Source: Okeania hirsuta
Lineage (GTDB): Bacteria > Cyanobacteriota > Cyanobacteriia > Cyanobacteriales > Microcoleaceae
Length of the DNA: 53,514 nt
NCBI RefSeq assembly: GCF_003838195.1
Contig: NZ_RCBY01000025.1
Location: 1-53,514 of the forward strand
Direction of reading: 5' to 3'
Shown: piece after piece, positions 38,119 through 46,459 of the stretch
Position numbering within the stretch: the stretch's first letter is position 1
Layout: every line of letters begins with the position of its first letter
Notes under the pieces: model-generated
What the model was told of the DNA's origin: nothing
What the model saw: the letters and a program-made list of their open reading frames with translations, nothing else
The model's database searches: none
Made by a program: the position numbers and the translations under genes

Positions 38119-39085
38119 CTAGATTTCAACTTTGTAGCTTTTGGGTTTACCTATTTGAATCATACGGTTAAGCATGGCACATTGTATGAATAACTCCACT
38201 GCCTGAGCATCAAATTTTCGTCGCCGCAACTTCCCTCCAAATATCACTTTGAGCCTAAACATCGTGGTTTTCCTTCGGAATGCTGCGCAAACTGATAGGG
38301 AGCATCGATGGTAGCCACTTTCACGTTTCCATTTCTTGCGTCCTACAATTCTTATTCTTCTGAGGTTTTCATCTCTGGGATGAGGTGCGCATTTACAGTT
38401 GCCATGTTGACCTATTACCGCATTTTTCCTTGGTGGAATCGTTGTCTTTGCTCCTCGTTGCCTAGCTTTCTCGTAACACTTATACTTATCATAGGCTCCG
38501 TCTCCTGATACTTGGGCTATTTCCACATTTACTCTATCTAATAGGTCAGAAAATACTTGATCATCACTTACATCATTGGTAGTCACTACCCCGCTGACAA
38601 TTTCCCCTGTGGCCTCATTTACTCCTAGATGTAATTTACGCCATGTCCTGCGTTTACCTACACCATGAATCCTGGTTTTCCATTCCCCTTCACCATAGAC
38701 TTTAACTCCCGTAGAATCCACTACTAGATGAATAGCTTCATGAGTTGGTATAACTGGCAGTTGAACATTCAGTTTTTGTAAGCGACGGGATATAGTGCTA
38801 TGGTCTGGTACTGGTAAATCTAAGTTCATCAATTGAAATATAGATTCTACAACACCTTCAGTCTGTCGTCCGGCCAAACTAAACAATGATTGTATAGTCA
38901 CCATAAATTCAATGGCTGTGTCACTATAGGTATTTGATGCTCCCCTACGTCCATTTTTTTGTTGGTTTACCCACTGCTCTATTACTTCATCATCAGCGCC
39001 AAAATGTGAGACTTCCTCTCTGTTTTAGGGAAGCATCATATTCAGACCAGTTGCTGAGTCGGTACTTGGACTTGGACTTACTCAT
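38119..39085 (-). pseudogene. IS5-family transposase with one N-terminal frameshift
   Basis: Reading starts MSKSKSKYRLSNWSEYDASL at ATG 39085. It runs into TGA TGA at about 39000 (TTTTGGCGCTGATGATGAAG) where the intact order would be SLTFW...DDEVIEQWV. From there the second frame is open to 38119, giving LVVDSTGVKVYGEGEW, VTTNDVSDDQVFSDLLD and SGDGAYDKYKCYEKA (catalytic Asp regions of the IS5 DDE fold). One frameshift near 38995-39003 may leave it inactive or allow expression by slippage. SVCAAFRRK before TMFRLKVIFG comes from the 21-nt insertion. Confidence 0.88.
38271..38291 (-). repeat. 21-nt small dispersed repeat in transposase copy 2
   Basis: Reverse complement of the 21 nt at 907-927, identical at every base. 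It interrupts TCAG...AAACCACG, where copy 1 reads TCAGAAACTACA without it. The insertion point is about 85 codons downstream of the insertion point in copy 1. Confidence 0.8.
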
Positions 39086-39220
39086 TTCTATGTTGGTCTA
39101 GGTTTGTTGTGCTACGCACTGCATATTTTTACCCTATTTGCTATCTTTATGCAACAAAGCCTTATTTAATTATTAATTCTTCGGTAATCACTGATACTAA
39201 TTTATTTAACTATACTAAAA

Positions 39221-40117
39221 TTATTGATGTATTTGTAAATCATCTATAATGTTTTCTCGATCATCTTTTGAAATATTAGAGTTTTTTCTCCATTGTGACT
39301 TTACCCCATCAATTTTTTCCTTAGCTTCTGCTGTAACTTCTTGAATTTTGGTAGAAAAATCATTTGAAGTTTGCTTACTTTTTCTGGACTTTTTTTCTGT
39401 AGACTTACTTTGAAATTCTTCTACTTTTTGTTTAGCTTGCTCTGTAACTACTTGTGCTTTTTCTTGAGCTTGCTCTTTAACAACTTTAGCAGTTTCTTGA
39501 AAACCTACAAGTAATTTTTTTGCTTCACGTTTTGCTACATTAATATGTTCTCTAGTTTTCACTAAATCTTCTTGTAAAAAATCTTGAACCAGACCTATTT
39601 TTTGAGTAACTCCTTCAGTATAACATTGAGGATTTTCTATAGAACTATTGACTACTATTACCCGTTTATTACCAGCACTGGAAACTGCTTCTGGTGGTAA
39701 TAAATAAATACTATTTAAAACACCTCGCCACCCATTAGATTTAAACAAATAATTAACTACTGCACCTGTTTTAATGTTGAGAAGGTATTCTACAATTAAC
39801 CCTACCTTCTCTCCTGTATTAGTCCATACTTCATTTCCAATTATATTTACAGTATTATTGAATTTATCTAAACTCTCTTGTGCTGAGTCTCCATTAACTA
39901 GAGTAGCATCAGTGCCAATAGTCTCAATTTGTTTCCAAGCAAAAACTTTTTTCTGTTTACCAAAAATACCAGACTTACATATAAAACCTATGACTTGATG
40001 AGATTGAGTATTCAGGCACAATTGTTCTATTCTACCCTGGTCTTCAACCGTTTTTTTGTCAAGGACAAACCTCTTCAACAGTTGACTATGTTTCATTACT
40101 TCTGGTATTTTATTCAT
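39221..40117 (-). CDS. PRC-barrel protein with long Lys/Glu-rich helical tail
   Basis: 298 residues, no signal peptide. Two PRC-barrel-like units lie in the N-terminal half: KHSQLLKRFVLDKKTVEDQG to WKQIETIGTDATLV, and IIGNEVWTNTGEKVGLIVEY to LLPPEAVSSAGNKRVIV. From about 190 the chain is a charged coiled coil (QAQEKAQVVTEQAKQKVEEF), apolipoprotein- or LEA-like. Proteins of this plan are common in cyanobacteria, with a likely membrane-surface or stress role, but the function is not established. AGGAG lies 9 nt before the ATG. It is adjacent to the IS at its 3' side. Confidence 0.8.
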   Translation of the reverse strand: MNKIPEVMKHSQLLKRFVLDKKTVEDQGRIEQLCLNTQSHQVIGFICKSGIFGKQKKVFAWKQIETIGTDATLVNGDSAQESLDKFNNTVNIIGNEVWTNTGEKVGLIVEYLLNIKTGAVVNYLFKSNGWRGVLNSIYLLPPEAVSSAGNKRVIVVNSSIENPQCYTEGVTQKIGLVQDFLQEDLVKTREHINVAKREAKKLLVGFQETAKVVKEQAQEKAQVVTEQAKQKVEEFQSKSTEKKSRKSKQTSNDFSTKIQEVTAEAKEKIDGVKSQWRKNSNISKDDRENIIDDLQIHQ

Positions 40118-41493
40118 AAATTTTACTCCTAAAACATAATTTTGATAAATTTATTGAACAATTTAAGAAGGAAATTAAGAAATAAATTTAACCCCTCAAT
40201 AAATGGGAGTAGACTAGCAGTTAGGGAAGGATTTTACGCTATTTAAGGCTTGTTTATGAGGGATTTACCCCGGATAATTGAGCTGTTAGAAGTAAAAAAT
40301 AAATGAGATTATTTGTGGTCAAAAATATAAATTAATTACTATAGTAATCTTATTTGAGTTGTGAGATATCTTAGACTTTTAAGGCACAGGAAATAGGGAA
40401 TGTGAAACACCGAAGCAATAAAATTATCATTAATAATTTATAATTGCTATATATTAATAGTGTCATACCATATTATTTTTAATAACATAGAGTTATGTAA
40501 TTTGAATAAACATTTGTTGCAAATCTCCCTTACCTTTTCTTACTTTTTCCTTCTATAACTAGAACTAATATAAGTAAAACAAATTTAGTATTATTCAAAG
40601 AGAATTACTTATACTTTTGATTAAAATTATATGCAACATTTAAAGTATTTTTGTACCTATTACGATCAAACAAAAGCAAGGTTACCGAATTTTATTGTCT
40701 AGAACTAGTCAATAAAACTCAATCACCAAACTTAATCTGAATTTATTACTCAAATCAATCATAAATCAGGTAAAATTATCTAGAAACAGTAATCACAAAA
40801 ATAAGATTATTTATTAATCAAACTATTCATCTTTTTTATCCCCAAAGATTTTTTTTTGTTTACATTAGAGAGATAAATATAGTTTGTCTAAATCATTTAG
40901 TTGACGATAATTTTCCCTTTGTTTAATACTAGATACTTCTAATTGTTTGTCAATAGATATATCAATTTTTGCTTTGGAGCCAGTAAAATTCACGATCAAT
41001 AAACTTACTATAATAACCTTCAGAATCGATTGATAGTTAACCTATATAACACACTGATAAATAAATTAATAATTTCCCCATTATAATGATTATGCCTTAA
41101 TTAAATATGATAACGAAAAACTATGGAACTATAAAGAACTACATTATTATTTGAAATAATGCCCAATTTTAATTATATGTATATTTCCCAAAGTCCAAAA
41201 TCAGCCTAGCATATACTGAAGTGGATGTAGCAGTGTTAGCCTAATCACTTTTGCTATTGGAAATTTTAGTAGTGGTCTGTCAAGATAGTTTTGAGGGGTC
41301 ACATTACCCAAAAAACATTACCTAAAAATCACATTGACAAAAATCTATACATGATTTCAAAGTTGACAGACCAGTACAACATCTTAAACAATTTTTGATA
41401 ATTACAATTTTAAGTTACTTAGCTTCATGTCTTCCTAACCAGAGGAAGACCTTGAGCTGAGGATTTTAATGACCCTAAAATCTAAAAACTGAG
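40118..41493. other. 1.4-kb AT-rich gene-free stretch
   Basis: No coding frame, tRNA or CRISPR is seen. Contents: a 101-bp inverted-repeat element (41273-41373) and a hairpin GTCTTCCT / AGGAAGAC (41429-41450) about 45 bp past the end of the zinc-ribbon FHA gene, which could mark its 3' end. The rest is low-complexity AT sequence. A small RNA cannot be excluded. Confidence 0.5.
41273..41373. repeat. 101-bp MITE with TGGTCTGTCAA ends
   Basis: TGGTCTGTCAA (41273-41283) and TTGACAGACCA (41363-41373) are perfect 11-bp inverted repeats. Interior direct pieces CACATTACCCAAAAAACATT and ACCTAAAAATCACATTGAC. One copy in the window. Confidence 0.7.
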
Positions 41494-42300
41494 CTAAGAA
41501 ATTTGAAATAGGAATGAAACTAAATCTCCTTTGCCCAAAGATATTCGATCTCCTGGCCTCAATTTATGTCGATTTCCTCTTGTCAAAGAAGTATTATTGA
41601 CATAAGTACCATTAGAACTACCTATATCTTCAATATAATAACTATCTCCCTCTATTCTAATATCAGCATGACTACGAGAAACCACCTCAGAGTCAGGAAA
41701 TCCCGAAATATCAATATCTGGTGGTACTCGGTCGTTAGGCTTACCTATGTGAATTACAGATAAATTAACTGGTAATTCAATATCTGTATCTGTTCTAATA
41801 TGAATTAACTTGGCAGACTGTTTTTGTAACTGAGTCTTGGCCGGAATTGGTGTTTTTCCAGTAGGAGATGGAGAAGTTACTACAGGGTTACTAATAGGAT
41901 TAATAGTTTGTGGAGGTTCCTCAGTAGGAACTGGAGTATTAATGTTGCTAGATTTTTCTAAGTTTGGTGTAGCAGACACTACTATAGGTTCTAAAGTCAC
42001 TAATGGATCTGGTGGATGTAAGTCAGGTATATCTTCTGAAGGCATACCTGCATTCGTACCAGATACTGGTGATACTATAGTTGGCATTACTGCTGGATCG
42101 GTTTGAGATAAAACTTGACCTTCCTCCATACCAGTACTAGCTTTCAAATCAAAGCCACATTGACCACAAAAGGCAGCATCAACTTGAACTGTTGCCCCAC
42201 AGTTAGGACAATTCGTAGTTACAGGTAAGGGAGTGTAGCAAGCTTCACATTGTGTTGCTCCATCAGGATTCTGATGATTGCAATTCGGACAGACAATCAT
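41494..42300 (-). CDS. Double zinc-ribbon plus FHA domain protein
   Basis: 268 residues, soluble. Two zinc ribbons at the N-terminus: CPNCNHQNPDGATQCEAC and CPNCGATVQVDAAFCGQCG. A Pro/Thr/Ser-rich linker covers about 55-175. The C-terminal FHA domain (about 185-265) has IHIGKPNDR, SRSHADI, and SSNGTYVNNTSL, the residues that read phosphothreonine. It probably works as a scaffold in Ser/Thr kinase signalling; no kinase gene is adjacent. GAGGAG lies 7 nt before the ATG. The FHA remnant at 37724-38050 is a distant relative of the same domain. Confidence 0.88.
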   Translation of the reverse strand: MIVCPNCNHQNPDGATQCEACYTPLPVTTNCPNCGATVQVDAAFCGQCGFDLKASTGMEEGQVLSQTDPAVMPTIVSPVSGTNAGMPSEDIPDLHPPDPLVTLEPIVVSATPNLEKSSNINTPVPTEEPPQTINPISNPVVTSPSPTGKTPIPAKTQLQKQSAKLIHIRTDTDIELPVNLSVIHIGKPNDRVPPDIDISGFPDSEVVSRSHADIRIEGDSYYIEDIGSSNGTYVNNTSLTRGNRHKLRPGDRISLGKGDLVSFLFQIS

Positions 42301-42490
42301 TGATCTACTCCTCGTTATCGGCCAGACGATCGAAACACCGACATAAGAATCATAATTATATTTAACTTTCAGATTCTATAGTAATCCTAATTCTATTGTA
42401 TTGTATAGCTAATTTGGGTGTTGGTGAAGAGCATGTATAATATCAATTTTAATTACTTAGGAGTCAGGAGGACCTCCTCAGGAGTCAGGA

Positions 42491-42602
42491 GGGAAGAAAG
42501 AAGTAAGAGCCGAAGTTGGAAGGACCGAAGGAGTGAAAAATCTTACTTTGTCTGACTTTTAAACTTTTAATTTGTCCGCGCCCTTTCCTTCGACTGCTAT
42601 AC
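42491..42602 (+). repeat. F3 short repeat
   Basis: GGGAAGAAAGAAGTAAGAGC, then CTTACTTTGTCTGACTTTTA and TTTCCTTCGACTGCTATACA. Same order as 3985-4097, with the best-preserved right end (CTGCTATA). Confidence 0.6.
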
Positions 42603-42723
42603 AAGTATTAAGCTTTAGATAGTTAGGTTTGTAGTAGAAATATATGAAGTATTCTATTACTTTCCTTGCCTCAACCTAACACTTAACCAATGAAGGATTG
42701 AAATTTTAGGATAGGATGAATTT

Positions 42724-42854
42724 ATATCATGTCCGGATAATTAGTTATAAAAAAACTTTCTCCTTCAACTCCAGTTCTTCCTCTTCCTTCTCCTTTCTTC
42801 TCTCCTGACTCCTCCGTAGTTATTTATTTATCACTGTTCAACCGGACATGATAT
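42724..42854 (+). repeat. F1 MITE, second complete copy
   Basis: 131 bp, perfect 13-bp ends ATATCATGTCCGG / CCGGACATGATAT, interior matching 20854-20981 at both ends with a variable CTTC/CTCC-rich middle. It ends 14 bp before the 3' end of pgl, so its palindrome may shape that gene's transcript end. Confidence 0.85.
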
Positions 42855-42867
42855 TACTTTTCACTGC

Positions 42868-43665
42868 TTAAACATTAACACCAGTTAGTAACCAATGTAG
42901 TTCCCCTTTTGGTTGAATCAGGCGACTAGGATATTTCATTTCATCCCCATTTTCTGCAAATACTCGATCCAATGCAACTTGTTTATCTGCACCAGCAACT
43001 AGAAATATTACACAACGAGCTTGATTAATTAGTGGAATTGTAAAAGTTAATCGCGGTTGGCCATCTTTATTCCCTACCGTAATGAGGCGATCGCTAATTT
43101 GCAAAGCATCTGTATGGGGAAATAAGGAAGCTGTATGGGCATCACCACCCATTCCCATATTCCCTACCGTAATGAGGCGATCGCTAATTTGCAAAGCATC
43201 TGTATGGGGAAATAAGGAAGCTGTATGGGCATCACCACCCATTCCCAGTAAAATCAAATCAAAACTAGGAAAATCTCCTGGTGAGACCTGAAAAAATTCT
43301 CGCAAATGAGCATCATGGCTGGAGGCATCAACTTCTGGATCTCCAGCTCCTGTAGGCATAGCATGAATATTTGTCGGTGGTATGGGCACTCGGTCTAACC
43401 AAGCTTGCCTAGCCATTTTTTGGTTACTATCTTGGTGGTCAGGAGCTACATAGCGTTCGTCCCCCCAGAAGACATGAATTTTATCCCAAGGTAGATTTTG
43501 AGTTGCTATGGACTCATAAAGGGGTTTTGGAGTATTACCACCTGCTAAAGCTATAGTACATTGGCCTCGCTGTGAAATGGCCTCTTGCATTTTAGCCAAG
43601 CAAATTTCTAAAGCTTGCTCGATTAACTCTTCTTTACTTTGTAGTAATTTAACCTGTTTGTTCAT
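42868..43665 (-). CDS. pgl: 6-phosphogluconolactonase with a 30-residue tandem duplication
   Basis: Hydrolyses 6-phosphogluconolactone in the oxidative pentose phosphate pathway, important for dark NADPH supply in cyanobacteria. Family motifs: IALAGGNTPKPLYE (about 38-51), VFWGDERYVAPDHQDSNQKM (65-84) and GMGGDAHTASLFPH, the catalytic His loop. That loop, with the next residues to VGN, occurs twice, 140-169 and 170-199, identical over 90 bp. Without the extra copy the length would be 235, normal. The family usually has GDGHTASLFP; here it is GDAHTAS. Activity could be lost or one copy could loop out. No zwf or opcA gene is adjacent. Confidence 0.93.
   Translation of the reverse strand: MNKQVKLLQSKEELIEQALEICLAKMQEAISQRGQCTIALAGGNTPKPLYESIATQNLPWDKIHVFWGDERYVAPDHQDSNQKMARQAWLDRVPIPPTNIHAMPTGAGDPEVDASSHDAHLREFFQVSPGDFPSFDLILLGMGGDAHTASLFPHTDALQISDRLITVGNMGMGGDAHTASLFPHTDALQISDRLITVGNKDGQPRLTFTIPLINQARCVIFLVAGADKQVALDRVFAENGDEMKYPSRLIQPKGELHWLLTGVNV
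43068..43247 (-). repeat. Perfect 2 x 90-bp in-frame tandem duplication inside pgl
   Basis: 43068-43157 and 43158-43247 are identical. The unit includes a GCGATCGC site and the catalytic loop codons. The lack of any difference implies a very recent event or an assembly error. Confidence 0.9.
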
Positions 43666-44255
43666 TTGAGCTGATTTGTGTTGTGCTAGAATATGCTTAC
43701 CCAGAAATATAAAAATTTTTTGATGAATCTGGGCATCAAATTCATGCTACAGCGATTTTGATTTAGAAGTCAGTTTATCTCGTTACCTCAAATAATATTA
43801 GTATTTGCTCAAGGTATTTATAATGGGAAAATTTAGGTGGTAGGCAGTTTAGTAATTAACAGTTGAAAAAAAGTTCTTGAGCTATAAATCATAGTATGTG
43901 TGTTTATTGTTGCTCATCTGATGCAACTTTTTCAGATTTTGAGTTCGATTACTAAACAATGAAACAAAAGTTATTATTGGCTACAAATATTATGCTGGCC
44001 TAAAAAATTTCCTAATATAGCAATGAGCGCTGGTATATTTACAAATTGCAGGAGATGTCCAATAGCTAAAATCTTATATTATAGGCAATTTATTCCCCCA
44101 GATGAGCTGTTGCCTGTTGCCTGTTGCCTGTTGCCTGCGCACAGCGCTATATCTGAAAAAATTTTAGTGTATGTCTCAAAAAATAAAATTTTCTAGTTAT
44201 AACGAGAAAGCAGATTAATGTTAGAGAAAAAACAATTAATAAAAAAACAAAACCT
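43666..44255. other. Divergent intergenic region with a TTGCCTG microsatellite
   Basis: About 590 bp between pgl and the Asn-rich protein gene. Four TTGCCTG heptamers occupy about 44109-44137, running into GCGCACAGCGCTATA. No gene or promoter was recognised. Confidence 0.5.
44121..44151 (+). repeat. 31-bp inverted repeat, left arm
   Basis: Last TTGCCTG units plus CGCACAGCGCTATA. Its exact reverse complement lies at 45472-45502, so the two arms bracket the gene at 44256-45392. Confidence 0.8.
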
Positions 44256-45392
44256 ATGTCTAATCCCAAAAAATTACCCAATTCCATACGCTACTTCCGA
44301 GGCAGATTTCGTCATCTGACAAAACCTTTAGTTTGGGGGCCAATTGCTGTAGCTTCTTTAGTGCTATTATTTGTTTGGGAATTAACAGTCCATCCAGAAT
44401 GGTTAACTGTTGAAGATGATTATTCAGTAACAAGCGGAAATATTATAATTGACAATTTATCTCCTGAAGAAATTTCTATTATTAGTGATATTGACAGTTC
44501 TTCAGTTTTAGTAGAGGATTTAAAAAATTATGAAAATCTTCAATTTAATTCCTCAGTAATTCCTGAGAAAATTTTACTAAACAGGTTAAAAGGAGAAAGC
44601 AAAAATGAATCGGAACCACCAAAAAACTCTAAAAAACTTCAAGAAAATTTAACGAACCTTCAACCTCAAACAACAACCAATAATCTTCCTCCTCAAAATA
44701 AATTAGACAACTCTCAATTATTAACATCTCCTCTGTTACGTAGTCTCAATATATTAGACGAAAGCGATCGGGAAGAAAAAAAGGAAAAACCTGCAAATGC
44801 ATTACAGAATGCTTTGGATGATTACCAGCGCTCTAAAAATCAATCCCAAGCATCTTCAAATTCTCAGTCTCAAACAAATAATTTTAACCTTTATCCTACT
44901 GAGATAAAACCTAGAGATATTAGACCTTCTCCTTTTCCTGGAATTTCAACATCCAACAGTTATCAATCTCCACAAAACAATAATTTTAATTCACCTTTAC
45001 CACCCATAAATATTAATCAACCAAAACCTTATTATACAGATAGATCGGGAACGGCAAATCAAAACAATAACCCCAGCAATTCACCAGGATCTAACTATTC
45101 TCTTCAACGGCAACCTGCTAATCCAAATTTACCGCCATTACCAACAGTACCTAATGGTTTAGCTAATAATCAAAATGGAGTAAATGGGATTAATAACGGA
45201 AGAGTTTCTAACTATTATAGTAATCAAGGATATCCGCAAAATCAGCAACAGCAATATAACTATGGAGTTAATCCTAATCAGGTAAATCAAAACTTACCAT
45301 CAAATCCTTCTAATAACCCTTTTTCCAGACGTAATAATAGTTTTAATCGTGGATATGGCGAACGTTGGAATAATCCTTTTAACAATAATTAA
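44256..45392 (+). CDS. Membrane-anchored protein with Asn/Pro/Gln-rich disordered domain
   Basis: 378 residues, family not recognised. A basic N-terminus (KLPNSIRYFRGRFRHLTK) precedes one transmembrane helix, about 27-45 (WGPIAVASLVLLFVWELTV), so the topology is N-in with the rest outside the cytoplasm. After an acidic segment (60-110), residues from about 120 to the end are low complexity: Asn, Gln, Pro and Ser with NPFSRRNNSFNRGYG-type runs at the C-terminus. Single-pass proteins of this plan may act in the cell envelope or wall, but nothing specific can be claimed. It is bracketed by a perfect 31-bp inverted repeat. Confidence 0.7.
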   Translation: MSNPKKLPNSIRYFRGRFRHLTKPLVWGPIAVASLVLLFVWELTVHPEWLTVEDDYSVTSGNIIIDNLSPEEISIISDIDSSSVLVEDLKNYENLQFNSSVIPEKILLNRLKGESKNESEPPKNSKKLQENLTNLQPQTTTNNLPPQNKLDNSQLLTSPLLRSLNILDESDREEKKEKPANALQNALDDYQRSKNQSQASSNSQSQTNNFNLYPTEIKPRDIRPSPFPGISTSNSYQSPQNNNFNSPLPPININQPKPYYTDRSGTANQNNNPSNSPGSNYSLQRQPANPNLPPLPTVPNGLANNQNGVNGINNGRVSNYYSNQGYPQNQQQQYNYGVNPNQVNQNLPSNPSNNPFSRRNNSFNRGYGERWNNPFNNN

Positions 45393-45471
45393 AATGGTTA
45401 CAGCGGTTTTGATTTGGGTAGACCACAGTAGGGAAGTTCCATGGAACTACAAGGTTTGATGTGTGAAGAGG

Positions 45472-45502
45472 TATAGCGCTGTGCGCAGGCAACAGGCAAC
45501 AG
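45472..45502 (+). repeat. 31-bp inverted repeat, right arm
   Basis: TATAGCGCTGTGCGCAGG followed by CAACAGGCAACAG; complement of 44121-44151 at all 31 positions. Confidence 0.8.
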
Positions 45503-45954
45503 AGGGAAGAAAAAACCGATAATATAAGACTTTTATCTATTCGACAGTTCCTGTAATTTGTAAATATGCCAGCGCACATTGCTATAGTTCATCAATTTGA
45601 AAAGCGCTGTAATTTAGGATAATTACAATCATCAAGTTTGAGGATTTTAATAATTATTATTGCTACCCTTATATTTGGTTTTGAATATGAGGAAATAGAT
45701 GGTGGGTTGTAGATGAGAAAATTTGACCTAACACCATTTCTCAAAAGTTTTACGACATCTCCTTGGGAGTAGGGAGTAGAGTTAAAAGGCATAAGATATT
45801 TTGGATTAATGCCGATAATCCTTACAAACATTACTGAATCATTATTATTACTTAATAACTGAAGTCGCATCGAAAGTATAGTATGAATGTATGGGAATTG
45901 GTATAATACTTTCGTTGATATAAAGCTTGGTATAAAGTAAGCATTCAGCTATTA

Positions 45955-46144
45955 GCATTCAGCATTTCCTGTGGAATGCTGCGCAAACATACAGCGGATT
46001 CCACCAAGCGTGAGGTACACCTCTCGCTGGCATCTTGCCCGCACTTGCATTCAGCATTTCCTGTGGAATGCTGCGCAAACATACAGCGGATTCCACCAAG
46101 CGTGAGGTACACCTCTCGCTGGCATCTTGCCCGCACTTGCATTC
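45955..46144. repeat. Tandem 2 x 92-bp duplication carrying the small dispersed repeat
   Basis: Unit starts GCATTCAGCATTTCCTGTGG; copies 45955-46046 and 46047-46138 are identical, with a third partial GCATTC. Each unit contains, on the minus strand at 45967-45987 and 46059-46079, a 19-of-21 match to the small repeat found in the transposases. Each also has GGCATCTTGCCCGC, seen at 33243. Confidence 0.85.
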
Positions 46145-46190
46145 ATTTAATATTAATATCTGTACTTCATATACTTGAAATATGCTGTAA

Positions 46191-46391
46191 TACCAATTTG
46201 AAAAAAGAATATTACGAATAATAGGGGCAATTAAAATATTTTATAGGAGATGTCTCTTGGACTAAAAAGATAAATTCAGACCTAAAAACTGGTATTAAAG
46301 CCATTCATTCTGACTCCTAAGGACTGACTCCTGAGGACTGACTCCTAAAAAATATCCTAGCTATTTGTAGCAAAAATTTATCAAATTGGTA
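46191..46391 (+). repeat. F5 inverted-repeat element
   Basis: TACCAATTTGA-like left end (46191) and TCAAATTGGTA (46381-46391), 201 bp. The interior, TTAGGAGTCAGAA-type units and CTCTTGGACTAAAAAGATAA, matches the reverse copy at 35617-35847. Confidence 0.7.
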
Positions 46392-46459
46392 TAACTTTGA
46401 ATTCTCCTTAATCAGACAATAAACTAATAGCTGATAGCTGATAGCTGATAGCTGACTGC

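Larger units (their letters stand above)
38067..39161 (-). mobile_element. IS5-family (IS903-type) insertion sequence, copy 2
   Basis: GGCTTTGTTGCATGAAAG at 38067 and CTTTATGCAACAAAGCC ending at 39161 are the inverted ends. Perfect 9-bp direct repeats, TTATTTAAT, flank it (38058-38066 and 39162-39170), so the insertion is comparatively recent. 1095 bp, one transposase gene on the minus strand, broken near its start. The element sits between a PRC-barrel gene and an FHA remnant. Confidence 0.93.
45503..46459. other. Gene-free repeat region before the membrane protein gene
   Basis: Holds the 92-bp tandem duplication (45955-46144), the F5 element (46191-46391) and a GCTGATA tandem run (about 46430-46455). 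Small frames at 45592-45870 and 45945-46221 fall in repeats and are not genes. Confidence 0.5.

Noticed and set aside
45945-46221. Short frames on both strands over the 92-bp tandem
   Set aside because: They are simply the repeat read in open frames; the peptide repeats with the DNA.
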